Source of the DNA: Ceratotherium simum simum
Taxonomy: Eukaryota > Chordata > Mammalia > Perissodactyla > Rhinocerotidae
Direction of reading: 5' to 3'
Length of the DNA: 64,000 nt
NCBI RefSeq assembly: GCF_000283155.1
Contig: NW_004454239.1
Span: 6,257,611-6,321,610 of the forward strand
The position numbers were made by a program, and so were the translations under genes. Under the pieces are notes generated by a model. The model worked only from the letters and a program-made list of their open reading frames with translations, did no database searches and was not told the DNA's origin. Shown piece after piece: positions 45,770-56,335 of this stretch. Numbering within the stretch: position 1 is the first letter of the stretch; each line of letters starts with the position of its first letter.

Positions 45770-46515
45770 GAATATGAGCAGTTAGAGAAAGGCTAAAAAA
45801 ACGAAGTCGTACATTATTTTTTTTTTCCTCGTAGGTATAGATTTTATTTGACCTATTGCTGTTAAAATAGAATACCTTCCCAAGCACGCTTTACATGATA
45901 AAACTCAGAGACAAAAGAGAGAAAATGCAAATCAATTCTACATTACATGTATGTTGCTGCATTTGGCAAAATCAAATGAGATCTTTTCATCTCCTTACTG
46001 TAGAACAAAAACACAGCAATATTATGAAATCTCGCCGAGCTTTATTTCTCGGCGTCTTTTGTGTCCAGCCTTTTAAATTCAGGTTTTTCTGCCTTTTTTA
46101 CTGACAAGCCCACAATTTTCAGAAAAGAAAGCTAGCATTAATTAAGACAGTGCCAGATGTAATTTTCTTGGGAAGTAAATTTCTGCACAACTAAAGGTTA
46201 CAGAGACCTTTTCACTGTCAAAATTTACTACAGCCTGTGAATGTTAATGTTTCTAATGAAGACATGTTCTCTGTCCCTGAACTTAAAAGTACCCGGTGAA
46301 GAAGGCAAAGGGAAAAAAACTCTGTTTGACGAATGTATCTGGAGCCTGTGCGTTAATGCAGGGAACTCTCGGCTGCCAGTGCACGCTATAATTATAATGT
46401 TTGGATAGCCTTGTTTTCTAAACAAGGAATGTTGCCATAAATTGGCAATTTTGCATGAGGAGTGGGATTGTAGTAGGTGCCTTATGCTACAAATGAGCTC
46501 GTAGTATAATAAGCA
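45770..46515. promoter_or_regulatory. Candidate conserved non-coding element with palindromes (CNE-like block J)
   Basis: AT-rich and repeat-free. It carries three perfect inverted repeats: 46033-46054 (7-bp stem CGCCGAG, 8-nt loop), 46409-46427 (8-bp arms CCTTGTTT/AAACAAGG, 3-nt spacer, SOX-like half-sites) and 46432-46448 (TTGCCA/TGGCAA, 5-nt spacer, everted NFI-like half-sites). Also gcattaattaag and gctataattataatg. No open frame. Confidence 0.5.
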
Positions 46516-46980
46516 TTTACCCCATTAGGCTTAAGGATGTGCACCTTCTGACTCCGGGGTGGGTGGAGAGGGGAGCAGGCGGAAGACCCACATCCTCCAG
46601 GATAGGGCACCGGAGTCGGCGGGGGGACCCCGGGTTTCCAATTCTCTGACCTTCCAGAATGCAGGCTCAGAAGGCTGCCTTGGTGTTTGAAGATACAGAT
46701 CTAGTTTGTTTCTGTCCAGTCTTTTGATTTTGTGTTGGAGGCCTGAGCACCACTCACACCAGCATGTTCTGTCCAGCTCTCAGGACAAAGATGCTCATGA
46801 TGAACAGGAACCAGGGCCTCCTGCTCTCCCCTGGGGCTTGCTGTGATCTTGGCTGGAGGTTCCTAGAGTGAGATGTCAGCAGCACCCAGTCTCATGTCCA
46901 CTTCTTGATTTTTCCTCTTCAGTGGGTTGAGGAATGAGGTGACATGAATCTCTTTGGGGTTAAAAGACAGTCATTTCATT
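46515..46980. other. Unique sequence
   Basis: GC-rich at 46550-46640. No gene or repeat recognised. Confidence 0.4.
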
Positions 46981-46984
46981 GACC

Positions 46985-47410
46985 TGGCAGTGCCTTTTCC
47001 AGGAATCTCTCCTAAGGAAACAGCTTGTAATGAGCACAACAATGTCTACACTAAAATATTCTCCATATACAAAAACAGCAACAACAATAGAAATACAAAA
47101 GACTTAATGTTGAACAACATGGGAATAAGTAAATAAATCACAATACATCCATAAAATAGAATATTATACAGGCATCAATCTTGCTGGTTAAGAAGATACT
47201 TCAATCAAAAAGAAAACGTTTACATTCCGTAACATGTACAAAGCAAGACACAAGATTTTGTGATCTCAATTTTATTAAAAAATGAATAAAATGAAGACTG
47301 GATGCAAATATGTCAGATTGCTGAGAGTGGAAGCCTCTGGATGGCAAAATTGCAGATACTTTTATTTTTCCTAATAAAGTTAGCAGAAGAAAAAGTTCTA
47401 AAGATTTCCA
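46985..47410 (+). mobile_element. LINE-1 (L1ME-like) 3' fragment (sense)
   Basis: Colinear L1 3' phrases: aggaatctctcctaaggaaacag, ataagtaaataaatcacaatacatccataaaatagaatattatacaggc, tctcaattttattaaaaaat, and gaagcctctggatggcaaaattgc. Confidence 0.7.
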
Positions 47411-47549
47411 AAAATGTATTTTTTTAGCATCATGAAAAATGCCAGATAGGGCCATTAGTACTGAAGTTAGTATCATATTCCAACATGGACCTTCCTAAAC
47501 CTTAAATCCTTTACACTCTGATTTATCGTTGTCTGTCTTTCTCTTAAAG

Positions 47550-47767
47550 CAAGAGTTGGCAAACTTTTTCTGCCAAGGGCCAGATAGTAGATATTTTAGG
47601 CGTTACGTGCATAAGATCTCTGTTGCAACTACTCAACTCTGCCATAGTTAGCATGAAAACAACCATAGACAATACATAATGGGCATGGCTGTGTTCCAAT
47701 AAAACTTTATTTACAAACAAAAGTGGTGGGCCACATTTGACCACAGGACACAGTTTGCCAACCTCTT
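47550..47767. mobile_element. Short hAT-type DNA transposon
   Basis: A non-autonomous hAT element seen almost end to end: left end caagagttggcaaac, body (ctgccaagggccagatagtag; ccaataaaactttatttac) and right end gtttgccaacctctt, which is the inverted left end. Flanks tcttaaag (47542-47549) and tctaaag (47768-47774) fit an 8-bp hAT target duplication with one base lost. Family name not assigned. Confidence 0.8.
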
Positions 47768-47819
47768 TCTAAAGCAAACCGGTGTTGTACTATTGGATTC
47801 CAGCACATGTGCATACGCT

Positions 47820-47975
47820 CCTAACACCTCCAAGATACTAGAGAACGAACACTCCCATCTTATGGATGAGGAGACTGACCCCAGAGAGGTGAAGTGAGTT
47901 GCCAAAGTCATAGAACAAGTTCCTAGCGAGACGGCAGGAAAGCCAGAGGCACCCTGCCTTTCTGGGCGCACTCCT
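47820..47975 (-). repeat. MIR SINE (antisense)
   Basis: cccatcttatggatgaggagactgacc, gaggtgaagtgagttgccaaagtcatagaac and gacggcaggaaagccagagg follow antisense MIR core to head. Confidence 0.8.
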
Positions 47976-48239
47976 CGGCTTAGTTACTGAATCAGCATCG
48001 TGGGTTGCAGCCCTAGGTCCCTCTCCGACCGGTGTTTGGGGGGTCTTAGGTCTGCTTTGTACATGTGACCTGCTCAGGAGGGCTCCTCAGCAGTGGGGGC
48101 TGCCCCGTTCCTGCCCCTCTTCATCTCCTTTTCGCAGACTTGGATGGCGTTTTCCACAGCTCCTCTCTGATCGCCATCAGCTCCCAGTGGTGGAGGGGCC
48201 AAAAGTCCTGGGTGACCCCCCCAAAGACCTGTGTCTGCT

Positions 48240-48430
48240 TGTTGTCCCGTAATTACTAATCGTGCTCCATTTCACTCTTGAAAGTGCCAGATTTGCAATC
48301 AACTATATGATCACTTCCCCAAAGGTGAATTTAGTGGAGTTGTATCTTGTGTAAGAAGAAATTATGAGAATTCAACAGTCTGCACAACGTACACGAAAAA
48401 ATAAGTTTAAAAATTAAAAACAAAAACTTA
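48240..48430. promoter_or_regulatory. Candidate conserved non-coding element (CNE-like block K)
   Basis: AT-rich repeat-free segment with ccgtaattactaatcgtg and agatttgcaatcaactatatgatcac. Short and untested. Confidence 0.3.
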
Positions 48431-48817
48431 CAGTTAAGTAGAGTGGATGAGTCTGCCCACTGTCCCAGCGGTGGGATCCGTGTCTCAGAGGCGGCCTGCA
48501 ATGGGGGATGTGATTATGAAGTTGCCTCAGATCTCAGCTTGGCAGATCTAAGAGACTGGTCGGAGGTAGTTTTGACTTTGGTGATTTTCCATTTACACGT
48601 GACTTTGGACCCTAACTCTCTCGTAGGATACTGCATGCTCGTGTCTGTGGCTCTGGCTCCCGCATTCATGGCCGGGCTGCCCGGGGCCTGCGTCCGCGAG
48701 CTCCTCCTGCACCCCAGGGCCTCTCCCCTGTCTTAGCTCATTCTCCTCCAAGCTGCTGCGGCAGTTCACTCAGCTGCCTTCTCCGGAATCATCTAGACCT
48801 TTTCCAGTTAGCCCCCT
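48430..48817. other. Unique sequence
   Basis: No gene or repeat recognised. Confidence 0.4.
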
Positions 48818-48830
48818 CAGGACCTCTTTA

Positions 48831-49154
48831 TTTATTTTATTTTATTTTTTTTTAATTTCAGTGTTTTTTTCCTTTTGTGAGGGAGATCAGCCCTGAGCTA
48901 ACATCCACGGTAATCCTCCTCTTTTTGCTGAGGAAGACCGGCTCTGAGCTAACATCTATTGCCAATCCTCCTTTTGTCCCCCAAAGCCCCAGTAGATAGT
49001 TGTATGTCATAGCTGCACATCCTTCTAGTTGCTGTATGTGGGATGCGGCCTCAGCATGGCCGGAGAAGTGGTGCATCAGTGCGCGCCCGGGATTCGAACC
49101 CGGGCCACCAGTAGTGGAGCGTGTGCACTTAACCGCTAAGCCACGGGGCCGGCC
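48831..49154 (-). mobile_element. ERE SINE, long type (antisense), intact Pol III boxes
   Basis: Long-type ERE with the insert agtagatagttgtatgtcat, as in the copy at 14.4 kb. A perfect 13-bp target duplication caggacctcttta lies at 48818-48830 and 49155-49167. On the minus strand box A (TGGCTTAGCGG, 49143-49133) and box B (GGTTCGAATCC, 49100-49090) match the tRNA-type promoter consensus exactly. A T-rich tail is at the left. Confidence 0.97.
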
Positions 49155-49167
49155 CAGGACCTCTTTA

Positions 49168-49455
49168 GACGGGGTGTCAACAGAAGAAGTTTGGAGAGTG
49201 TATATACCATCTCCTGAATGAGGACACTTATTCAAAGAGAGATCAAGAGACAAAAGGAAAGCCATCAGCCAGAGTGAGTGGAACGACCGTGGAAGAGAGG
49301 GGGAGCAGACAGGGAACAAGGGAAAGCTGAGCAATACCTTTCCTCCAGGAAGACGGTATCCCGTCCGCCTGACTCTGGGAGAGGGGGAGGAGCAGGCGGA
49401 GAAGCAAGGGCAGGGAGACATCTGGCCTGGTCCCCAGCCCAGCAGCATCTGCATG
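49168..49455. other. Unique sequence
   Basis: Purine-rich, no feature recognised. Confidence 0.35.
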
Positions 49456-49457
49456 AC

Positions 49458-49555
49458 CTGGGCCCTTGTTAGAAATGCACGTTCTCAGGCCTCCCCCAGA
49501 TCTCTGGAATCTAAAGCCACGGGGGTGTTGCTGCCTGCCCACATTTGAGAGCCCC
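49458..49555 (+). mobile_element. MER5A-like hAT-Charlie element
   Basis: gggcccttgttagaaatgcacgttctcaggcctcccccagatctctggaatc...gggggtgttgctgcctgcccacatttgagagcccctg follows MER5A with an internal deletion. Confidence 0.75.
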
Positions 49556-49559
49556 TGCC

Positions 49560-50710
49560 CTGGACAGACAACGGGGTCTACTGAACGTCTGGTGGCCCCT
49601 GGTCAGAGCAGGTGTGAGGTGCTGTGTCTACAGCACGGTGAGGGAAGGAGGCGTTTAAATGATGGTCACTGCCCAGACTGAGAGGACGTTTTTGCTCTGA
49701 ATTGACTGAAGGGGCCGACAGTCCGTGTGGCTACAGACACGGGGCGAGGCTGCCCCTCTCTCCACAGAGGCGGTGTTCGTGTGATTCTGATTCCCCGCTC
49801 TGTGAGCTTTTCCTGAGCCTGGTCAGCCAGTGCCCAGTCCCAGCACCAAGGTGAAGAGGCCATCCCCAGCCCCCCCACGTGAAAACCCTGCCTCCCCAGC
49901 TGGCCTGCCTCCCTGAGCTCAGGTTACTACGGAAACCACCAGGCCGCCTTTGTCTCCACACGCCACGCGCAGCTCTCCGGAGTCAGCCTCGTGAGCGTGG
50001 GGCTCCCCAGAACAGCTGAGGACAACTAAGTGTGAAACCCATAAAAATGACGAACGGTCACACCCCACCTCGGTGGCGCTGTCCAGAGGTATTTTTAACT
50101 CTGGGAGGCGACATAGGCGAGGAGAGAGAGAATTTGAGACCTGGGCCTTATGATTCACACCCCGGGGTTAGCCAGAGGTGTCCATGGTCCTCAGCTGCAG
50201 AACATAGGGTGTAGAAAAATGATTTTTGCTGACGCACTTTCCCGAGCTCCAGTAGTGACTGGAGCAGAGTGCAGGTTTCTCCAGGCTGCTCCAGGTGGGA
50301 CACATCTCCACTTCAGGGTGACAGACATTAGGGAAGGGGCTCGAATGGAACAGCAAACTTGCCTGCAAACCCATGATTTTTACTTTTTGTGTTTTTAAAA
50401 TGTCTTTGGATTTCACATTCCACCTAGCTCTCTCGATCTCTATTATTCAAAAAAGTCTTTTATTTCTTCCTCCCTCTCTTCCTTCCTGTCCTTCCCGTGC
50501 CTCCCAGCCCTGATGGAGTGACTGAAACACTCAAGTAGGTGAATTGCAGCGCAGATGAGTCTGATGTGCAGACTCAGGGATGCCAGAGTGCGGATGCATC
50601 CTCCGGAGGTCACACTCCCATCTCCTCCCAGCCCTGACCTCCATGCAAGTGCCCGTCCTCTAAACACGCATGTCACATAGGTCCAGGTCTATCTCTGCAA
50701 CTCATGCATC
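49560..50710. other. Unique sequence
   Basis: No gene or named repeat. 50420-50500 is T/C-rich. Confidence 0.4.
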
Positions 50711-50714
50711 CCTT

Positions 50715-50830
50715 TTGCAAGCAGCTGTTGGACTCCTTTTCCATGCCAGCTCTGTCCAGTGCTCTGGGGGGCGTATGCAGAGATAGGATATGACCTGGCC
50801 TCAAGCATGGAGCAGCTCCTCTAGGCTCCT
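50715..50830 (-). mobile_element. L2 LINE 3' fragment (antisense)
   Basis: gttggactccttttccatgccagctctgtccagtgctctggggggcgtatgcagagataggatatgacctggcctcaagcatggagc follows antisense L2. Confidence 0.6.
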
Positions 50831-52150
50831 TGCAAGAAATTCCTTAAGAGAGAGAAGTGAAGTGATGGTGCTCTTGGCTCTTGGGAGAAATTCACCCAGT
50901 AGAAGAAATCTCAAGGAACAAGGCTGTCAGTTAGGGGCCTCCCTGAGCATCCTCAGGGTGATGAGGAGAAAGTGAGTCATTGTGTCAGAGCCTCCTCTGT
51001 CTGACCAGCCCCCGACTCTCTTGACAGGTGCAAAGAGCTTGGAGGAGAGGCACAGTGGATGGTGGGGGTGCAAATATGGCCACAGCTCAAAACTCCGAGG
51101 AGAGGACTGCCCGAAAGTCATGAAATATGGGTGGAGAAGGTCACTGAAATGGAAAATGCCTCTGCGCCTATGGAAAGGGCAGACTCAGAGAAGCTGGGGA
51201 AATGACACCAGCGAGTTCGCCTCTGGATGTTAAAATACATGTGCCTGCGCCTGTGGACTGCCCGGACCGTCAGAGGATGCTGTCCAGTTGATGCTGCCCA
51301 GAATCCAGCCAGAGGCTAAATGGTGTCTTTTCCCTTAGCCCCATCCTCATTCCTGTGAGAATAAAGGGCCCTTCTAGCCATTTGGAAGACCCAAACAGGC
51401 TCCGAAGAAAGAAACCCCACTCATGGCCCTATGGACTGTGGGATGCCCTTCCCTCTACTCTTCCCTGGTAATGGGGGAGGACACAGGAGTGGAGAGGGAG
51501 GACAAGAGGCTGACAGTCTCGGGGCCGACAATCCCCAGAGGCCAACAAGGATACGCGAGTAACAATGAGGCTAACATTCACTTTTACATGATACACATAC
51601 TTTTCAAATTATGATCAGTTTTGCTGATTCTTATTCAGCTTGGGGACCACTCTGACCCTTAGCTCACTTTCTACTGCCCAGCTTGCTCGGTCTATCGTAT
51701 GCTTTTGCCTGATATATGGGTGGTAGAACTCTCTCTAGTTCTCAAACCCCAAGCACCTACAGGCCTCCCTCCCAAATGTAGGGGAGGGGCTTTTGGGCAT
51801 AGAGAAGTAGAAGAAATGTTATAAAACCACTTTAGCTGAATATTTCACTTTTCAGCCTGCAGCTAACATCTTATTGATTCATTCCTCCATCTCACCTACT
51901 TAGGAGTGGCCTTGGCCTCCACACTAATCCCTACAATACCTCCCCAATTTTCAGCCAAACAAAAAGTGTGGCCTGTGGCTTGTACTGAGTCCCAAATGCT
52001 GAAAACTGCTGGCACACAGTGCAGAGAGGACCAGCTGTGAGGGCTCCAGGGAAGGACTCATTCCAACCAGTCATGACAAAAAAGGGAAGACAGACAGAGC
52101 AGTTGTGAGTTGTAGCAGGTGAGGCTGGCTCCTGGCTGGAAAGAGTGTAG
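50830..52150. other. Unique sequence
   Basis: No gene recognised. Frames are short (60-83 codons). Confidence 0.4.
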
Positions 52151-52268
52151 ACACCATCAGCGTCCTCACTTCCGAGAAAGTCTAAATGACATGCCCGAGG
52201 TCGTAAAGCTGGAAGCTAAAATATCAAATCCACAGCGCCCATGCTCTTCACCACTGCACCACCCACTG
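52150..52268 (-). repeat. MIR SINE (antisense)
   Basis: taaatgacatgcccgaggtcgtaaagctgg...caaatccacagcgcccatgctcttcaccactgcaccacc follows the antisense MIR core and head. Confidence 0.7.
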
Positions 52269-52269
52269 G

Positions 52270-53820
52270 CCAGCCCAGCTCAAGCTCTTCCTCCTGCAGG
52301 AAGCCTTCCTGATTGACCCCAGCTTCCTCTGCACTTCACTGGGCTTGATAGCACTCTGGCAGCCTCGGGCCTGCTTTGCTGTGAGCCTGGGGGCTCCCTT
52401 TCTCTCATGGCCGCATCTAGGCACACAGGGGTAGAGGATACTGAGGACACACTTGCCAACAAGATCAACTGACTGACTGTTGAAAGTGCTGCATGCCCTT
52501 AGTCTCCTGCCCGGGCAATTGACAAGGGGCTAGTGGAGTCGGAGATGAACCTGTAATCTTGGGGTTCATGGGAACCTTCAGAGGGAGGCTGTGGATGGCA
52601 ATGCTGGTTGAAGAAGAGAGGGAACTAGTCCTCGGGCGAGAGGGGCACAGGAGAGAGAGCTGTGACAGAAAGGTTGGAAGATATTCCCTCAGATTTTCCT
52701 GTTGACCACACCCCAGCTTGCCCTCAAGGCATCAGCGCAATGCTGAGAAGGAACAGAAAGAGAACAAGGGGCTGCAGGGCAGGGAAGACTTCTCGGAGCC
52801 TGCAAACGATCGAGACCTGCGCTGGCCGCGGGTGACACCCGCGAGCGGCAGCAGACGTGACCCGTGGTCAGGAGTGCTGGGCCCATGGTCACTGGCAAAC
52901 CCGTGCCCACTGTCAGCACCCTGCAGCCACAGCCAGATTTTTAACATTTTTCAAGAGAAATTACAAATCTGATTCTTTACATGGAATATCCCAATTTCAA
53001 ATTTTATAACTAATTCAAAAAAATTTTAAACATTCTATAGACCAAGTGAAAAGTTTTAATGGATTAGGTTAAGCCTGAGGGCCGCCAGTGTGTGTCCTCT
53101 GATTAGAGCTCGGTCCTGTCCCTTGGACGAGGTCTCCAAGGGACCAGAGGGAAGGGCAGGGTCAGGACCTCAGCTGCCGGCTGAGCTGCCAAACCCTTCC
53201 TTTTCCAGAATGTTTCAGCCACAGTGAGAACCCTGTCAGGAGACACTTCTCCTTGGGAATGTCCTGCCGCCCCCGTCCCTGGTAATGTCCCCTCCAGGCC
53301 CTGGGGCTCCTGTCCTGGGTCCTCCTTCCTGCCACACATGGGGCCACCTGCCGTCGGCGGGCTCTGGCTCACCCCGCGCCCCAGGCCCTGAGTTCCCACT
53401 GCCCGTCTCCCTAGGCACTTCCCACTGCTTCTCTTCGTCCCGCTCTGTCCCCAGCAGGACACTGCTGCCCGCCTGCCTGACACCTGCCAGCCTGAGGTGT
53501 GGACATCTTCTCCTTGGTGGCTTCTCCTTTTTCATTAGGTTTGACAATGCGTTTTTCTGAGATTAATAGTGCAGGGGGAGCCAGGATATGAGGCTTTTAG
53601 TGGTGACAAACTGCCAGGCCCAGGTGGCTCTGGAAGTTGTGTTGCAGCGGGAACAGGCCCGTGGCAGAGCCCTGGGGAGCTGGAGGAGAAGACGTGATGG
53701 CTGCATGTCCATTAGAGCCTGGATTCCAGGCTGCCAGACCGGGGCAGACCCACCCCTCATCCTTACCCTTTCCTGTGCAGCGAAGACAGTCATGCCCAGG
53801 GTCCCCGAGCCATGCAGCAG
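52270..53820. other. Unique sequence, partly CpG-rich
   Basis: 52800-52865 has about 10 CpGs and the 17-bp palindrome at 52827-52843. 52930-53060 is AT-rich. Frames up to 126 codons show no family. Confidence 0.4.

Positions 53821-53824
<4 letters not shown>

Positions 53825-53860
<36 letters not shown>
53825..53860 (+). repeat. (AC)18 microsatellite
   Basis: A perfect AC dinucleotide run of 36 bp. Likely polymorphic. Confidence 0.98.
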
Positions 53861-53861
53861 C

Positions 53862-54320
53862 CCCAGTACCCCCCTGGGTGGCCTCTGCAGCTGCACATGC
53901 AGCAGGCAGTCAGTGGACTGCTCCTGGGGCGGTGCTCAGCAGAGGGTAACAAGAGGCCAGGAAGCACCATCCTTCAGGTCGGCTCGCCAGGCTCGGCACT
54001 TCTGCTCTGGGCTCTGTTTGCTCCTGCCCTCCTGGCTCCTTCTTCTTCCACCCGCCCAACCTGAGAATCTTCACAGGGTCGTGCAGGCTGGAAAACAGGG
54101 GGATACAAGAACGTAGGCCGATCTTTGCATTCTGCCCTGGCCACTTCCATTGCACTGCTCCCTGCTAACGGCCCTCCGCACCCTCCTCCAATGCCCAGCG
54201 CAGTGAAGGATGGATTCCTAATTGCCCGAGCTGGGAGGAGAGGAGAGGGAATCAGGGAAGTTCAGGAAAAGGACGCAGCTCTATTAACTCTCAGAAACAG
54301 ATTTTGGCATATACCCACTC
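53862..54320. other. Unique sequence between two CA repeats
   Basis: No gene recognised. Confidence 0.4.
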
Positions 54321-54321
54321 T

Positions 54322-54555
54322 GCACACACACACACGCATGCACACACACAAGCAAACATACACATATGTACATGCCCAAAACACATGCACACAGACATGC
54401 TCACACTTATGTGTGCTGAAGTATGCTTGTCTGCTCACATGCATACATTCATGTACACAAACACACTCACAGACATGCATACACAAGCACGTGCACACAC
54501 AGATCTATGTACACACACATGCACGCATACAGTCACACACACATACACACACACC
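54322..54555 (+). repeat. Degenerate CA/CATG-rich simple repeat
   Basis: About 230 bp of alternating CA-type sequence with ATGC and AACA interruptions. It explains the histidine/threonine-rich and cysteine/valine-rich frames here. Confidence 0.93.
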
Positions 54556-54589
54556 TGCCCTTTTCCTGGGAATAGCCTCTGGCCCTGTC

Positions 54590-54720
54590 TCAGGTTCAAC
54601 ATGCTCCTTAGCCTGGAAGGGCCATTCAAGAGCAACCTGAGGCCCAGAGAGGGGAAGCAGTTTTCCAAGGCCACACAGCCTTTCAGGACTTGACCTGAGC
54701 TTGAAATCCTGACGTACCCA
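54590..54720 (-). repeat. MIR-like SINE (antisense)
   Basis: aacctgaggcccagagaggggaagcagttttccaaggccacacagcc...gacttgacctgagcttgaaatcc follows antisense MIR. Confidence 0.65.
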
Positions 54721-54779
54721 AGATCTTTCCCCAGATGAACTGACTCCTTAGATTTTTAGGATAAAAATACTCCCCAGTT

Positions 54780-54965
54780 TATATTCATTACTTCTTTTAA
54801 CCTTCATGGTTCATTTGAGAGGTCATCTTCATTATTATTATTGAGTTCATTTTATAGACAAGGAAATTGAGGCCTGAACAGCAGAAATTACTCACCGAAA
54901 GACTGGAGCTGGGGATAAAGGTAGGGCTCCCCCCCAGACCCCTGGCTCTCAGGCTGAGTCACTTG
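54780..54965 (-). repeat. MIR SINE (antisense)
   Basis: cattacttcttttaaccttcatgg, gttcattttatagacaaggaaattgaggcc, and further antisense MIR order to gacccctggctctcaggctgag. Confidence 0.75.
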
Positions 54966-55084
54966 GATGCACCCAGCAGCCACCTCCTCTCCTAGGGTGC
55001 TGGGTCATTGCCTGACTCCATGGCAGTCCTTACTCTGCCCCCAGCCCCAGTCCATTGCCCCCCTGGAAGATGGAGCCCATGTCT

Positions 55085-55240
55085 TTTCTGATGGCATCTA
55101 AGAGCTGTGTGACCTTGGACAGGTCACTTCAACTAGCTAGACCTTCATTTACCCAGCTATATAATGGGTGAGGAGAGTGATCATAGGTATCTTTCAAGGT
55201 TATTTGTTTTAATGAGTTAGTAAACTCATGCACATATATT
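55085..55240 (+). repeat. MIR SINE (sense)
   Basis: agctgtgtgaccttggacaggtcacttcaactagctagaccttcatttacccagctatataatggg...tttaatgagttagtaaac follows sense MIR core and 3' part. Confidence 0.8.
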
Positions 55241-55399
55241 TCAAACCGAAACATTGTACAAAAATGTAAGAAAATGTTGTTGAAAACTGCCTTAAAGTGT
55301 TTAGGGCAATTAAGGCACAGGTGGAGTTCCTCCTTCACGGAATCTCTCATTGTCATCTGTCCACTATATCTAGAATGTAACTGTCAGAGCTGATAGACA

Positions 55400-55790
55400 G
55401 AGGACTGAATGCAAAAAGATATCTGCAATGTCTAAAATTGACAAGGAGCTTATATCAAGACTACAAAACAAATAGAAAGATAACAACCGAATAGAAAAAA
55501 TGGGGAAAACATATGAACCAGCAATTTACAGAAGGGGAAACCCAAAAGGCTAATAAACATATGAAGAAATGTTCAAAATCATTATTAATCAGAAAAATAC
55601 AAATTAAATTAATGAGCTATTACTTGGCAACTACTAGGCGAAAATTAGTAAGAGGCAACGTCAAGTAGGAGCAGGAATGAGAATACAGAGGGGCCCTGTG
55701 CACTGGTGATGGGAGAGTAGACCCCCCGGCCCTCTGTAGGTAGGGGTGATCTATGATACTTAATCAAGGTACATACACTGAGACCATATG
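55400..55790 (+). mobile_element. LINE-1 ORF2 fragment (sense)
   Basis: gacaaggagcttatatcaag, ggctaataaacatatgaagaaatgttcaaaatcattattaatcag and aaattaatgagctatta are diverged L1 ORF2 C-terminal phrases in colinear order. Confidence 0.7.
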
Positions 55791-55792
55791 TT

Positions 55793-56335
55793 CCAACTAT
55801 CTCTTGCTGAATAACAAGCTATTGCATACCTAGTGGCTTAAAATATTTTGCTCACCAATCTTCAATTTGGGCAGGTCTTGGTGGGAAAAGATCATCTCTG
55901 CTTCTTGGGGAGTGACTCAAAGGCTGGGAGTGACGTGATATCCACGGGCGGGAACCATTCAGAAACTCACTCCCTTGTCTGACAATTGTTGCTGGCCATC
56001 GGTTAGCATCCTAGTTGAGGCTGTTGGGCAGAATTCCTCCATGTGACTTTTCCCTGTGGCCACTTGGCTCCCACTCAGCATGGTAGCTGATTCCCAAGAG
56101 CCAGTGGCCCCAGGGATCCAGGAAAAAATGCCGGGCATTTCTGTGACCTAGCCTCAGCAGTCACATAGCTTCATTTCCACTATACACTAGTGCTTGAGCA
56201 AGTTACAAAGGTCCAGCCAGGATCAAGGGAAGAGGACATAGACCCTCATCTCAATGGGAGGGGTGTCAACATGCCACTGTAAGAAGACTGTGTGGATGGA
56301 GTATATTGTGGTGGTCATTTTTAGAAAATGCAATC
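55793..56335 (+). repeat. Old interspersed repeat of unassigned family
   Basis: The phrases aactatctcttgctgaataacaagc, gtggcttaaaat, gggcaggtcttggtgggaaa, cacttggctcccactcagcatggtagctgattcccaagagcc and gacctagcctcagcagtcacatagc match a repeat commonly seen in mammalian genomes whose family name I cannot give with confidence. It follows directly after an L1 fragment. Confidence 0.5.

Noticed and set aside
38385..46515. Naming the nearby developmental gene from the CNE-like blocks
   Set aside because: I do not recognise any block as a specific described enhancer, and no exon is present to anchor the locus. Any gene name would be a guess.
49090..49143. A tRNA gene at the Pol III boxes
   Set aside because: The boxes belong to the head of an ERE SINE with a target duplication and T-rich tail. 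The sequence does not close into a tRNA cloverleaf and is followed by the SINE body.
53588..54698. Frames rich in His/Thr or Cys/Val around 53.6-54.7 kb
   Set aside because: They are translations of the CA repeats at 53825-53860 and 54322-54555.
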